DNA of 64,000 bases from Microvirga rosea (lineage in GTDB: Bacteria > Pseudomonadota > Alphaproteobacteria > Rhizobiales > Beijerinckiaceae), in assembly GCF_020595095.1 (NCBI RefSeq), contig NZ_JAJDOP010000001.1, positions 434,001 to 498,000 of the forward strand. Reading direction: 5' to 3'. Positions 25,510 to 34,559 of this stretch are shown here, one piece after another (the stretch's first letter is position 1; each line of letters begins with the position of its first letter). A program made the position numbers and the translations under genes. The notes under the pieces are model-generated. The model searched no databases. It was not told the DNA's origin and was given only the letters and a program-made list of their open reading frames with translations.

Positions 25510-26498
25510 GACGGCGCGCCCGGTTCAGGCAGGCTGACGCCGACCGGCAGGCCGAGCGGAAGGCTCGCGTCTCCAAGGGGCTGCGCCTCCAGGCGGAACA
25601 CGAGCTTGGCGCGCTCCTGCTCGCTGAAAATCACGGGCGGCGTATACTCGGCGGATCCGGACATGAACACGATCTTCGCCGTGAGGCCCTCCGGGCACCC
25701 GTCGCAGGTCACGCCCACGGTTTGGCCGAGCGCGAAAGCCCCGAGCCGCGGCTCGGGCACATAGAACCGGATGCGCCGGTTCCCGGGCGGCAGAAGCGCC
25801 AGAACCGGCTGGCCGGGATTCACCGTTTCTCCGGCGCGAAAGTAAACATCCTGGACCTGGCCATCGGCCGGAGCGCTGACCTGGCGCTTGGCCAGACGGG
25901 TCTCCGCCTGATGGAGAGCGGCTTCCGCGGCCCCCACAGCGGCCTCTGCCGCGCGGATCTCGGCGGCGCGGCCGATGATCTGGCCCGCCAGGATCTGTCG
26001 CTGGACCTCCTGGAGAGCCGCCTTGTCCCGTTCGAAGGCCGTCTTGGCCTGGTCGAACTGCGCCTTGGCGGCAATGCCGCGCGTGTAAAGGGCCTGCTGC
26101 CTCTCAAGCTCGGCCTGGGAGAGGTCAAGCTGTGCCTTGGCCCGCTCTTCCTGGGCCCGGAGCACGGCGATTTCCTCCGGCCGCTGAAGCGCCGCCTGGA
26201 GGTTGGCGAGCTGCGCCTTGGCCTGATGCCAGCGCGCCTCCGCCTCGCTGCGTTGCGCAGCCTGCATCGTGGCATCGAGGCCGAACAGAAGCTGACCGGC
26301 TTTGACCTGGTTTCCGGCTTCGACCGTCAGACGATCGATGCGTCCGCCCTCCTCGGGCCCCAGGAACAGGAGATACCCTTCCACATATCCTTGAAAGCGG
26401 TTCGGATCCTGGCTCTTCCAGCCATAGAGCCAGAACGCCGTCCCCGTTCCCGCAAGGAGAAGGATCGCCCCTAGGGCCAGGAGGCGGGACCGGGTCAT
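25506..26498 (-). CDS. HlyD family periplasmic adaptor subunit
   Basis: A 330-residue membrane fusion protein of the YbhG/EmrA kind. One N-terminal membrane helix (LLALGAILLLAGTGTAFWLYG), a lipoyl half-motif GRIDRLTVEAGNQVKAGQLLF, a long coiled coil rich in Ala/Gln/Glu (about 75-190) and the second lipoyl half SAPADGQVQDVYFRAGETV. It would connect the ABC permease to an outer-membrane channel. No TolC-like gene is in the window. The frame is open further upstream to 27302, but that part is antisense-free noise overlapping tetR in another frame. ATG 26498 overlaps the tetR stop. Confidence 0.91.
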   Translation of the reverse strand: MTRSRLLALGAILLLAGTGTAFWLYGWKSQDPNRFQGYVEGYLLFLGPEEGGRIDRLTVEAGNQVKAGQLLFGLDATMQAAQRSEAEARWHQAKAQLANLQAALQRPEEIAVLRAQEERAKAQLDLSQAELERQQALYTRGIAAKAQFDQAKTAFERDKAALQEVQRQILAGQIIGRAAEIRAAEAAVGAAEAALHQAETRLAKRQVSAPADGQVQDVYFRAGETVNPGQPVLALLPPGNRRIRFYVPEPRLGAFALGQTVGVTCDGCPEGLTAKIVFMSGSAEYTPPVIFSEQERAKLVFRLEAQPLGDASLPLGLPVGVSLPEPGAPS

Positions 26499-27142
26499 GG
26501 GGAGGGACCTTTCAGGGCCTTCATCATCAAGGCGAGGTGTGTTTCCAGCATCGCCTCCATGTCGATGGGATCGATCGTCTGGAAAAAGGAGCTCCACAGG
26601 AGCGCCAGGAGCCCGGGCGCGATGGCGAGCTGCGGGAAGCGGACAAGCGCATCCGTGCCGAATTCGCCCGATGCGACGCCCTGCTCGGCGACGCTTCGGA
26701 GAAGCCGCAAGCCCTTGCTGATGACTTCCCGGTGATAAATCTCGGCAAGCTGCGGAAACCGCCCCGCTTCGCTCAGGATGAGGCGAATGATATCGACCCG
26801 CCGCGTGCCGAGAATTTCCTTTCGCAGGAAAGCAAAGAGGCCGCGAAGCTTGTCTTCGGCGGAGGCATCCAGCGACAGAATGCGGGCCTCGATCTGGCTG
26901 ATCGGCCCGCCGATGGCGGACTGGATCAACGCTTCCAGCAGCGCTTGCTTGGACGGCACGTAGAGGTAGATCGTTCCCTTGGCGACGCCCGCGCGCGCCG
27001 CCACCTCGTCCAGTCGCGCGTCGGTAAAGCCCTTCTCGAGAAAGACGTCGAGGGCGGCATCGAGAATCGCCTGAAGCTTGGCCTGGCGGTCTTCTTCCTT
27101 CCGGGCGGGAGCTCGCCGCCGGTCGCGGGGAGATTGGGTCAC
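26495..27142 (-). CDS. TetR/AcrR family transcriptional regulator
   Basis: About 215 residues. The N-terminal helix-turn-helix reads AILDAALDVFLEKGF, LDEVAARAGVAKGTIYLYV with the family's KGT-YLY recognition helix. The C-terminal part is the ligand-binding domain. It is first in the operon TetR-HlyD-ATPase-permease, so it probably represses its own transcription and the pump's. Start choice is open. TTG 27157 lies directly against the operator dyad with no ribosome site, while GTG 27142 has GGA at a normal distance and is preferred. No ATG is available near the N terminus. Confidence 0.88.
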   Translation of the reverse strand: MTQSPRDRRRAPARKEEDRQAKLQAILDAALDVFLEKGFTDARLDEVAARAGVAKGTIYLYVPSKQALLEALIQSAIGGPISQIEARILSLDASAEDKLRGLFAFLRKEILGTRRVDIIRLILSEAGRFPQLAEIYHREVISKGLRLLRSVAEQGVASGEFGTDALVRFPQLAIAPGLLALLWSSFFQTIDPIDMEAMLETHLALMMKALKGPSP

Positions 27143-27157
27143 GACGGATCCGTTCAA

Positions 27158-27175
27158 TGACTGACTGGTCAGTCA
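27158..27175. promoter_or_regulatory. dyad operator for the adjacent TetR regulator
   Basis: TGACTGACTGGTCAGTCA is a near-perfect inverted repeat (one central mismatch pair). It matches the TGACTGAC-type half-sites seen upstream of many TetR/AcrR efflux operons. It lies 15 nt before the preferred GTG start and immediately before the TTG alternative, an ideal position for autorepression. Confidence 0.8.
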
Positions 27176-27229
27176 ATTTACAGGAAATGCGGATTTCGTC
27201 AAATTTTTCTTGGAAAACAAAGGGTCGCC

Positions 27230-27472
27230 TCAAAGGCGTCCGCGGATCAAGACCCAGATCGCCATCCCGACGATGAGGACGAAAAGGCCTGTTCCGACCC
27301 ACTCGAACGCTCGTTCCGCCCGTGCCGCCGCAGCCGGAGGAAGACCGGATTCGCTCGGAGAATCGTCCAGGATGGACCGGCCTCCGGCAACACGGGTCTC
27401 AAGGCGGTCGTCGCCCCGAGGGGGGCTCATCGCGTCATAGGGAATTCGAAAAAGCGGAGATGCTGCTGACAT
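27230..27472 (-). CDS. small single-span membrane protein, unknown function
   Basis: An 80-residue protein with a polar N terminus and one C-terminal membrane helix (VGTGLFVLIVGMAIWVLI) followed by RGRL, the layout of a tail-anchored protein facing the cytoplasm. ATG 27472 has GGAGGAGCG just before it, a strong ribosome site; the upstream start at 27505 does not. It follows the TetR operator on the same strand but is upstream of tetR, so it may be transcribed from its own promoter. No family recognised. Confidence 0.6.
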   Translation of the reverse strand: MSAASPLFRIPYDAMSPPRGDDRLETRVAGGRSILDDSPSESGLPPAAAARAERAFEWVGTGLFVLIVGMAIWVLIRGRL

Positions 27473-27681
27473 CGCTCCTCCGGCGCGAACTCCAGGGGCG
27501 GTCAATGACGAGACAAGACCGGTAAGGCGGCACGGTTCCGCGAGTCCTGCACGGAGGGTCCTGCGGCCTTGTGACTGGGGATAGGCCTTTCAAGCCTGTG
27601 GAGCATTCCTGCTTTTTTGGCACTTCCCCAGGCTTTGCCGTGTTAGGAGGGCATCGGACAAACCGGGAATGAGGGAGGCGC

Positions 27682-29247
27682 ATGAAGGTCGGCATCGATA
27701 TGGGGCAGGTGTCTTCGGGGCAGGTTTCCGGCGTCGCGCCCGGAGCGTCCGCTCTGCTCGACCTTGAGGAGCTCCTGGCGACCCGGTTGCTGGTTCAGGG
27801 CAATTCCGGCTCCGGCAAGTCCCATCTCCTGCGCCGCCTTCTGGAACAAAGCGCCTCCATGGTGCAGCAGGCCGTGATCGATCCGGAAGGCGATTTCGTG
27901 ACCCTCGCCGACAAGTTCGGCCATGTGGTGGTGGATGCGGCGCGCAGTGAAGGCGACATTCAGCGCATCGCCGCGCGGGTTCGCCAGCACCGGGTTTCGG
28001 TGGTCCTGAGCCTGGAAGGGCTCGATGCCGAGGCGCAGATGCGCTGCGCGGCCGCTTTTCTGGGCGGCTTGTTCGATGCGGACCGGGATTTCTGGTATCC
28101 GATGCTGGTGGTTGTGGACGAAGCCCAGCTCTTTGCGCCGGCGGCCGCGGGCGAGGTGTCGGACGAGGCGCGAAAAGTCTCCCTCGGCGCCATGACGAAC
28201 CTGATGTGTCGCGGACGGAAGCGGGGTCTTGCGGGCATCATCGCCACCCAGCGTCTCGCCAAGCTCGCCAAGAACGTCGCGGCCGAGGCCTCGAACTTCC
28301 TGATGGGACGGACCTTCCTCGACATCGACATGGCCCGCGCGGCCGATCTTCTCGGTATGGAACGCCGGCAGGCCGAGATGTTCCGTGATCTCGAGCGCGG
28401 CCATTTCGTGGCGCTCGGTCCGGCCCTGTCCCGCCGACCGGTGCCGATCCGGATCGGCCATGTGGAAACCGCTGCCCGCAGCGGCAACTTCACGCTCATG
28501 CCCTTGCCGGAGCAACCCAAGGAAGATGCGCGCGATCTCATCTTCAAGGCCGGTGAGGACGAGGTCGCGGCCCGGCCCGTCATGCCCCGCCGCGCCCCGC
28601 CGCCGCCGCCCGCACCCTCCACCAACGATCTTTTGGCCCAGCTCGCCCGCACCCGCGCGGCGGCGACGCCCGAACCGCAAGCGACCGAGGTGACGGAGGA
28701 AACGAAAGCCGAGCGCGAGGCCGCGCTGGATCAGATCCTGCGGGAGATCCTCGACGATCCCGAAGCCGCTTTCCGCTCGGTGGCCGTGCTCTATCAGGAT
28801 TTTCTCGTGCGCTGCCGCATCCGGCGCGTGTCCGGCGAGCCGCTGAACCTCAATGCGTTCCGGCGCCGTCTCGCGGTGGCCCGCGCGGGTGTCGATACCG
28901 CCATGGCGGAAGGCTCCGAGTGGGACCGCGCGGTGGCGTTCGCGAACGCGCTCGAAGAGGACATTCAGGGTGTCTACCTGCTCCTCGCCCGCGCGGCGAT
29001 GGAAGGCTCGCCCTGCCCACCTGATGGCGAGATCGCCCGTGCCTGCGGCAGCCGCTCCCCCGGCCGCGCCCGCCGCCTGGTCGCCTATATGGAAGGCCGC
29101 AATATCGTGGTAACGCGCAACGATCCGCGCGGGCTTCGCGTCATTGCCCTGCCGGATCTGGGATGGGAAACGGGGCCTGGCGATCCGAATGCGTTCGAGG
29201 AGCCGCCTGCGGCGTCGGGCGGGCAGGATCAGCTTTCACTCGTCTAG
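27682..29247 (+). CDS. HerA-like DUF87 ATPase
   Basis: A 521-residue ATPase with Walker A GNSGSGKSH (about 40-48) and Walker B LVVVDEAQLF (about 150-159), then GRKRGLAGIIATQRLAKL. This resembles HerA/VirB4-type helicases (DUF87) and the FtsK-HerA superfamily. A Pro-rich linker (about 295-315) leads to a C-terminal region with helical, winged-helix-like segments. Its partner or DNA target is unknown; no NurA or NERD-type gene is adjacent. The start has GGAGG a few bases upstream. It is monocistronic. Confidence 0.82.
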   Translation: MKVGIDMGQVSSGQVSGVAPGASALLDLEELLATRLLVQGNSGSGKSHLLRRLLEQSASMVQQAVIDPEGDFVTLADKFGHVVVDAARSEGDIQRIAARVRQHRVSVVLSLEGLDAEAQMRCAAAFLGGLFDADRDFWYPMLVVVDEAQLFAPAAAGEVSDEARKVSLGAMTNLMCRGRKRGLAGIIATQRLAKLAKNVAAEASNFLMGRTFLDIDMARAADLLGMERRQAEMFRDLERGHFVALGPALSRRPVPIRIGHVETAARSGNFTLMPLPEQPKEDARDLIFKAGEDEVAARPVMPRRAPPPPPAPSTNDLLAQLARTRAAATPEPQATEVTEETKAEREAALDQILREILDDPEAAFRSVAVLYQDFLVRCRIRRVSGEPLNLNAFRRRLAVARAGVDTAMAEGSEWDRAVAFANALEEDIQGVYLLLARAAMEGSPCPPDGEIARACGSRSPGRARRLVAYMEGRNIVVTRNDPRGLRVIALPDLGWETGPGDPNAFEEPPAASGGQDQLSLV

Positions 29248-29435
29248 AGCCAAGGCTCCTGCGCCATGCAAAAGCGGACGACGATGTCCGCAGGACTTCA
29301 CCGGCTTTTCGGGAATAACAACCGAATATCATACCGGCTGATTTCAGCAAGCGGCCCTCGCGCATGCGGGCTCCGCTTCCGCGACGCTTCTCTTCTCTTC
29401 TCCACGCAACAGATATCAGCCGGAAGGGGAGAAGC

Positions 29436-29780
29436 ATGAAGGACAGTGATCGCCGTAAGCTTGTTCGTATTCTTGGTATGCTGGGCTCGGATCACCCTGG
29501 TGAACGCGCGGCCGCAGCCCTTGCGGCTCACCGGCAGATCCGGGCTTTGCGAACCACCTGGGCCGACCTGCTTCGTGCGCCGAAACCACGTGAGGGCGGC
29601 GTCATCGTCCGGACGGTCTATGAGTACGGCATCGACCACGCGCGCGCCGCAGAAGCGAGGATGCGCCAGCTGCGCGGTGAGATCGCCAGCCTGAAGCAGG
29701 AAAATGTTCGCCTGAGAAACCGCTTGGCCGTGAGAGCTGCTCAGGAGCGGCGGTTTCGCGTCGTGTCCGAAGACCGCTAG
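29436..29780 (+). CDS. small helical protein with C-terminal coiled coil, unknown function
   Basis: A 114-residue soluble protein. Residues 1-45 (MLGSDHPGERAAAALAAH, then ALRTTWADLL) form a motif I have seen in many alphaproteobacterial and phage-related small proteins of unknown role. Residues 75-105 are a coiled coil (RGEIASLKQENVRLRNRLAV). ATG 29436 follows AAGGGGAGAAGC. The upstream in-frame start at 29364 adds an unlikely segment. A structural or adaptor role is possible but unproven. Confidence 0.7.
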   Translation: MKDSDRRKLVRILGMLGSDHPGERAAAALAAHRQIRALRTTWADLLRAPKPREGGVIVRTVYEYGIDHARAAEARMRQLRGEIASLKQENVRLRNRLAVRAAQERRFRVVSEDR

Positions 29781-29862
29781 GTCGAACCTGGGTTTCGCCC
29801 CTCGCGGGGGACCGCTAGGTTAGGGCACCACAAGCTCCTCCACTCGAGAGATGATAGACACC

Positions 29863-31299
29863 ATGAACAACGACCGCCTGAGCCTCGATGAGATTTCCCG
29901 TCGGGTCGACGCAAAGAGCAAAGCCTTCTGCGATTCGAGCGACCGCATCTGGGCCATGCCGGAGCTGGCGTTCGAGGAGCATCGCTCGGTGGCGGAGCAG
30001 ATCGCCCTGCTGGAGGCGGAGGGTTTTCGCGTTCAGCGCGCGGTCGGCGGCATGGCGACGGCCTTTATCGCGGAAGCGGGTTCGGGCGGCCCGGTCGTCG
30101 GGATCCTCGGCGAGTTCGATGCTCTGCCGGATCTGGCGCAGGAATCGGGCGCCACCGCTCACAGGCCGACGCAGGCCGGCAAACCGGGCCATGGCTGCGG
30201 CCATAATCTTTTGGGCTCGGGATCCGCGCTGGCGGCCGTCGCCCTCAAGGATGCGCTGGAAGCGGAGGGGATTGCCGGGACGGTGCGCTATTACGGCTGC
30301 CCGGCGGAAGAAAGCGGCTCCGGAAAAACCTTCATGGCGCGTGCAGGGTTGTTCGACGATCTCGATGCCGCCTTCTGCTGGCATCCCAGCGTCGTCAACG
30401 AGGTGCAGACCACCTCGTCACTCGCCTGCATCCAGGCGTATTTTCGCTTCAAGGGCCGGGCCGCCCACGCGGCAGCGGCGCCGCATGTGGGGCGCAGCGC
30501 CCTCGATGCGGTGGAACTGATGAATGTGGGCGTCAACTACATGCGCGAGCACATGCCGTCCGACGCACGGGTGCATTACGCCATCACGAATACGGGCGGC
30601 GACGCGCCGAACGTGGTGCAGGCCTATGGGGAATCGCTCTATCTCGTCCGTTCGCCTCATCTGCCCGATGCGGAGCGCCTGTTCGAGCGGGTGAAAAAGA
30701 TTGCGGAGGGCGCGGCGCTGATGACCGAGACGACGGTCAGCGTCCAGATTACCGATGCGACGTCGAACGTCGTGCCCAACAAAGCCCTGCAGGAGGCCAT
30801 GTACGAGAACATGCGTCGCTTGGGTCCGCCGGATTTCGACGGGGCGGACTATGCTTTCGCCGAAAAGCTCCGCAAGGCGGCACTCACCGACGAAGACATT
30901 CTTGCAAGCGTGAAACCCCACGATCTTTCGCTCAGGACCAAGATTCTCCATGACGGCGTCTTGTCGATGCCGACCCGGGAGGAGGTCATGATGGGCACGA
31001 CGGACGTGGGCGACGTAAGCTGGATCGTCCCGACCGTCCAGTGTCACACGGCCTGCTTTGCCATCGGCACGCCCTTCCACACGTGGCAACTTGTTGCGCA
31101 GGGCAACTTGCCGGCGGCTCACAAGGGGATGGTGCTCGCCGCCAAGGCCATGGCGGCAACCGCCGCCGATTGCCTGCGCAATCCCGATCTCATCGCCCGC
31201 GCCAAGGCGGAGCTTCGCGAGCGAACGGGAGGCCGCGCCTATGTCTGCCCTATCCCGGACAGTGTGACGCCAGACGATCTGCGCGCCAAGGCCGCATAG
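29863..31299 (+). CDS. M20 family amidohydrolase (AbgB-like)
   Basis: About 478 residues of the M20D metallopeptidase group, most like AbgB, the large subunit that cleaves p-aminobenzoyl-glutamate. Metal and catalytic residues are visible: GEFDALPDL, the H in [11 protein letters not shown] and the Glu pair in [13 protein letters not shown]. The lid domain follows from about residue 190. No abgA-like partner is adjacent, so it may act alone on another amide. ATG 29851 is also in frame, but GAGAG then lies directly against it; 29863 gives better spacing. Confidence 0.85.
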   Translation: MNNDRLSLDEISRRVDAKSKAFCDSSDRIWAMPELAFEEHRSVAEQIALLEAEGFRVQRAVGGMATAFIAEAGSGGPVVGILGEFDALPDLAQESGATAHRPTQAGKPGHGCGHNLLGSGSALAAVALKDALEAEGIAGTVRYYGCPAEESGSGKTFMARAGLFDDLDAAFCWHPSVVNEVQTTSSLACIQAYFRFKGRAAHAAAAPHVGRSALDAVELMNVGVNYMREHMPSDARVHYAITNTGGDAPNVVQAYGESLYLVRSPHLPDAERLFERVKKIAEGAALMTETTVSVQITDATSNVVPNKALQEAMYENMRRLGPPDFDGADYAFAEKLRKAALTDEDILASVKPHDLSLRTKILHDGVLSMPTREEVMMGTTDVGDVSWIVPTVQCHTACFAIGTPFHTWQLVAQGNLPAAHKGMVLAAKAMAATAADCLRNPDLIARAKAELRERTGGRAYVCPIPDSVTPDDLRAKAA

Positions 31300-31435
31300 G
31301 GCGCAACCGTCTTCTTGCATGGAGGCTTTGTGTTTCCGATCTCCATGCAAGAATGCAAAGTTTGCTTGGCGGTTTCCGGCATCGCGCTTGCGAGGGTGCA
31401 AGCCTATCTTCAGTGCAGACACATTGGAGAGCGCC

Positions 31436-32377
31436 ATGAAACTCACCGGAATCCATCATCTGACGGCCGTCACGGCCGACGCGAAGGGCAATCACGATTT
31501 CTACACGCAGGCTTTGGGCATGCGTCTCGTCAAGAAGACCGTCAACCAGGACGATGTGAGCGCCTATCACTTGTTCTACGGAGACGGAGAGGCCTCGCCC
31601 GGATCCGACATCACCTTCTTCGATTGGCCTGTCGGGCGGGAACGCCGGGGGAACCACAGCATCGTGCACACGGCGCTGCGCGTGACCGGGGAGAAGACCC
31701 TGCAATGGTGGAAGGACCGGTTCGACAGCCACCACATCGCCCATAGCGGCATCATCGAGCGGGACGGGCGCCTGTGGGTGGATTTCGAGGATCCCGAGGG
31801 CCAGCGTCTCGGCCTCGTCGATGACGGCGGCGCGGGAGACGTTTCGCATCCATGGACACGGAGCCCGGTACCCCCGGAGCATCAGATTCGCGGCCTTGGT
31901 CCCATCACGATCAGTGTCCCGGTCATCGAGCGCACCGGTCTCGTGCTGACCGCCGGAATGGACATGCGCGCGGCGCGGGAATACCGGCGTGGCGACAATC
32001 CCGTGCATGTGTTCGAGATGGGCGAGGGCGGTCCTGCGGCAGAACTCCATGTGGCCGTCGAACCCCATCTCCCGCCGGCGCAGCCGGGGGCGGGCGGCGT
32101 GCATCACGTCGCGTTTCGGACACCGGACGATGAAACCTATCAGGATGCTGCACAGCGTCTGCAGGCAATACGCGCGCCGTCCAGCGGTCCTGTCGACCGG
32201 TATTATTTCCGCAGTCTCTATTTCAGGGAGCCGAACGGCATCCTGTTCGAGATCGCGACCGATGGACCGGGCTTCGCGACCGATGAGCCCCTGGAAAGTC
32301 TCGGGGAGCGTCTTGCCCTCCCGCCCTTCCTGGAGCCGCGCCGGGCACAGATCGAAGCGGGCCTGAAGCCGCTTTGA
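31436..32377 (+). CDS. VOC family ring-cleaving dioxygenase
   Basis: A 313-residue two-module VOC (glyoxalase-fold) protein similar to LinE/MhqO-type ring-cleaving dioxygenases that open hydroquinones. The first module starts [20 protein letters not shown] and the second has [12 protein letters not shown] and [16 protein letters not shown]. Metal ligands would be the His residues of GIHH and GVHH and the Glu of LFEIATD. ATG 31436 has TTGGAGAGCG upstream; the frame is open from 31319 without similarity. It is followed by a strong terminator. Confidence 0.85.
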   Translation: MKLTGIHHLTAVTADAKGNHDFYTQALGMRLVKKTVNQDDVSAYHLFYGDGEASPGSDITFFDWPVGRERRGNHSIVHTALRVTGEKTLQWWKDRFDSHHIAHSGIIERDGRLWVDFEDPEGQRLGLVDDGGAGDVSHPWTRSPVPPEHQIRGLGPITISVPVIERTGLVLTAGMDMRAAREYRRGDNPVHVFEMGEGGPAAELHVAVEPHLPPAQPGAGGVHHVAFRTPDDETYQDAAQRLQAIRAPSSGPVDRYYFRSLYFREPNGILFEIATDGPGFATDEPLESLGERLALPPFLEPRRAQIEAGLKPL

Positions 32378-32388
32378 TCATAGCGGTC

Positions 32389-32448
32389 GGCTCTCCTCGG
32401 GTGTGGGTTATCGCCATCGCTGGCCGATACCCACCTCAGGAGAGCCGG
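32389..32448. terminator. long bidirectional hairpin terminator
   Basis: A long imperfect stem pairs GGCTCTCCT..GGGT.TGGGTTATCG (32389-32413) with CGATACCCA..AGGAGAGCCGG (32425-32448), loop about 11 nt. It lies between the dioxygenase gene and the convergent oxidoreductase gene. Confidence 0.75.
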
Positions 32449-32461
32449 CTTTGCGGTTGCG

Positions 32462-33364
32462 TCAGGCCGCCAAAATGCCCTCGATGATATCGACGACCGC
32501 AGCGGCTTCCTCGAACGTCGCAAGGCGGCTCGGTCGTCCTGCAAGGAGCTTCCCGAACTCCGCGATCTGATGGGCATCCGCCCGCACGGGCATGATTTCC
32601 TCATTGCCATATTGCAGCCGGTACCATTCGCTCAGGACGGCTTTCCCTTGCGAGCCCTGGACTTCGAAGCGATTGAAATCGTCGATCTCGCCTTCGACGG
32701 CCCCGTCGATCGTCATCCGGCAGGCGTCGAACTGGAGGACCGCGCGAATGCGGGTTTCAGTACCGGCAGACCCTCGCTCCACCTGACGTTCGATCAAACG
32801 GCCTCGTCCGAACAACCTCAACGCCAGGAAGACCACATGCGAGACGACCTCGCGCGTAAACCCGCCCTGCTCCGGACCCGCCAGCCAGCCGACCGCCCCA
32901 TGCTGCCAGCCTCGCGGCCACGTCTTGAAGCGAACCGTCAGCTGAGCCGACAGGGTGTCCCCGAGAGCGCCGCTTGCGACGATTTCCTGAAGGCGGACTG
33001 TCGCCGGAGCTGTCGCAAAAGGAAAATTCACCGCCGCCGGGACTTTGGCGCGGCCGATCAGATCGACGCACTCCTGCGCCGATGGCGGGGAAGCCGCCAG
33101 GGGCTTTTCGCAGAATACCGCCTTGCCGGCCCGGGCGACGGCGCGGACGATGGCCTCATGCGTGGCGGGCGGCGAGGCGATATAGACGGCGGCGATCGCA
33201 GGATTTTCGACAAGCTCCTGCAGGCTGCCGGCTCGTGGAATGTCGCAATCGGTGACGGCCGGGTCATATCCGGCAATGAGGGTGAAATCCGGATTTGCCG
33301 CGAAACTCTCGATGAACCTGCGGCCCATGATGCCGAGGCCCACTACGCCGATGCCATATGTCAT
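32462..33364 (-). CDS. Gfo/Idh/MocA family oxidoreductase
   Basis: A 300-residue NAD(P)-dependent dehydrogenase. The N-terminal Rossmann fold begins GIGVVGLGIMGRRF, and the signature FCEKPLAASPPSAQE (Glu-Lys-Pro) lies near residue 90. The C-terminal half is the substrate domain, which is shorter than in sugar dehydrogenases such as inositol dehydrogenase. The substrate is not predictable. ATG 33364 is preceded by CAGGACA; earlier in-frame starts (33535) would add 57 residues without similarity. Confidence 0.85.
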   Translation of the reverse strand: MTYGIGVVGLGIMGRRFIESFAANPDFTLIAGYDPAVTDCDIPRAGSLQELVENPAIAAVYIASPPATHEAIVRAVARAGKAVFCEKPLAASPPSAQECVDLIGRAKVPAAVNFPFATAPATVRLQEIVASGALGDTLSAQLTVRFKTWPRGWQHGAVGWLAGPEQGGFTREVVSHVVFLALRLFGRGRLIERQVERGSAGTETRIRAVLQFDACRMTIDGAVEGEIDDFNRFEVQGSQGKAVLSEWYRLQYGNEEIMPVRADAHQIAEFGKLLAGRPSRLATFEEAAAVVDIIEGILAA

Positions 33365-33681
33365 GCCATGTCCTGCCTGTGCAGCGTGGCTATAGCGACA
33401 TCCCGTCATCAACGCGAGAGGCCCCGGAACCTTCCGAGCCCTGCGTCGCCCATTCCCGACGTAGCGCTTGGGATGCATCGGGAACGCCCATAATGCCATG
33501 AAAGCAATATTGTTTCCGTGTTTCCCCATGGCCACACGGGGGCGGAAACATCCGCCGATTTCCTTTCAGAAGGGTTGTTCGGTCGCCTGTCCGTTTGCCC
33601 TATGGTAACGCTACTCGTCGACATGGCTTGACCTTCGGCCGCTTCGAGGTCAGGACGGCACCCTTATCGTCAGGAAGCTTC
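33365..33681. other. intergenic region, divergent promoters
   Basis: No gene is seen. It separates the oxidoreductase and mipA genes. A hairpin pairs GTTTCCG (33512-33518) with CGGAAAC (33543-33549), with partly matching C and G runs inside it. It could be a leader structure or an operator, but no family-specific site was recognised. Confidence 0.4.
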
Positions 33682-34500
33682 ATGCATTTCGCCAAGACCT
33701 TTGCCCTCGTTTCCGTTCTCACGGCCGGTTCTGCGACGATGCACGTTCAGGCGGCGGACCTGTTCTCGCCCACGCCGTTCGTGCCGGAGGGCTGGATCGT
33801 CACGCTCAAGGGCAATCTCAAGGTCGGGCCGACCTATCCGGGCGCGGACGACTACAGCGTCGTCGGCTTCCCGTCGGTGAGCTTCCGGCGGGTCGGGACG
33901 CCCGAGCGTTTCAGTGCTCCGGACGATGGGTTGAGCTTCTCGCTTCTCGAGGAATCCGCGATTCGCGTTGGCGTGGTGGGTCGTTTCCAGGGCGGGCGCT
34001 ATCTCAACGACGATCGCCGCCTGTTCGGCCTCGACAAGATCAACTGGGCGGTCGAGCCTGGCGTTTTCGTGGAATACTGGCCCGTCGAGTTTCTCCGGGC
34101 TCGCGCCGAATTGCGGCACGGGATCAACGGGCACCATGGCTTTGTGGCCGATATCGGTCTCGATTTCGTGCAGAGCTTCGGCGCCTTTGGGTTCTCCGTC
34201 GGCCCGCGCCTCTCTTTGGGGGATAACGACTTCACCCGGACCTATTTCGGCGTGACGCCCGTTGAGGCGGCGCTCAACGGACAGGTTACGCCTTATCGGC
34301 CCTCAGGCGGGCTGACCTCGGTCGGCGCGACCGCTGGTGTGACGTACAAGTGGTCCGAGCAGTGGTCGAGCACCGCCAATGTGTCCTACAAGCGTCTGGT
34401 CGGCGATGCGGCGGACAGCCCGATCGTCAAGCGCTTCGGGTCGGAAAACCAGTTCGGCTTCGGGCTGACGGCCTCTTATTCCTTTGTGACGGGCCGCTGA
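33682..34500 (+). CDS. MipA/OmpV family outer-membrane protein
   Basis: A 272-residue outer-membrane beta-barrel. A signal peptide (about residues 1-24, ending MHVQAAD) precedes the family pattern WIVTLKGNLKVGPTYPGAD, which matches MipA/OmpV starts. Alternating hydrophobic strands run to the C-terminal FGFGLTASYSFVTGR. MipA scaffolds murein enzymes in E. coli, but most members have no known role. ATG 33682 has AGGAAGC just upstream; the frame is open from 33595. Confidence 0.87.
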   Translation: MHFAKTFALVSVLTAGSATMHVQAADLFSPTPFVPEGWIVTLKGNLKVGPTYPGADDYSVVGFPSVSFRRVGTPERFSAPDDGLSFSLLEESAIRVGVVGRFQGGRYLNDDRRLFGLDKINWAVEPGVFVEYWPVEFLRARAELRHGINGHHGFVADIGLDFVQSFGAFGFSVGPRLSLGDNDFTRTYFGVTPVEAALNGQVTPYRPSGGLTSVGATAGVTYKWSEQWSSTANVSYKRLVGDAADSPIVKRFGSENQFGFGLTASYSFVTGR

Positions 34501-34559
34501 GCCGACAACAGGTTTCTCGGTCAGACAAATTCAGGCGGGTCGCCCGCCTGATCGCACGG

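Noticed and set aside
26499-27302. N-terminal extension of the HlyD frame
   Set aside because: This part overlaps tetR in another frame, is Arg/Pro-rich and lacks any fold. The HlyD membrane anchor begins at ATG 26498.
27435-27695. Reverse frame of 86 residues before the HerA-like gene
   Set aside because: No ribosome site, odd Pro/Arg/Ser-rich composition, and it overlaps the better supported small membrane protein gene.
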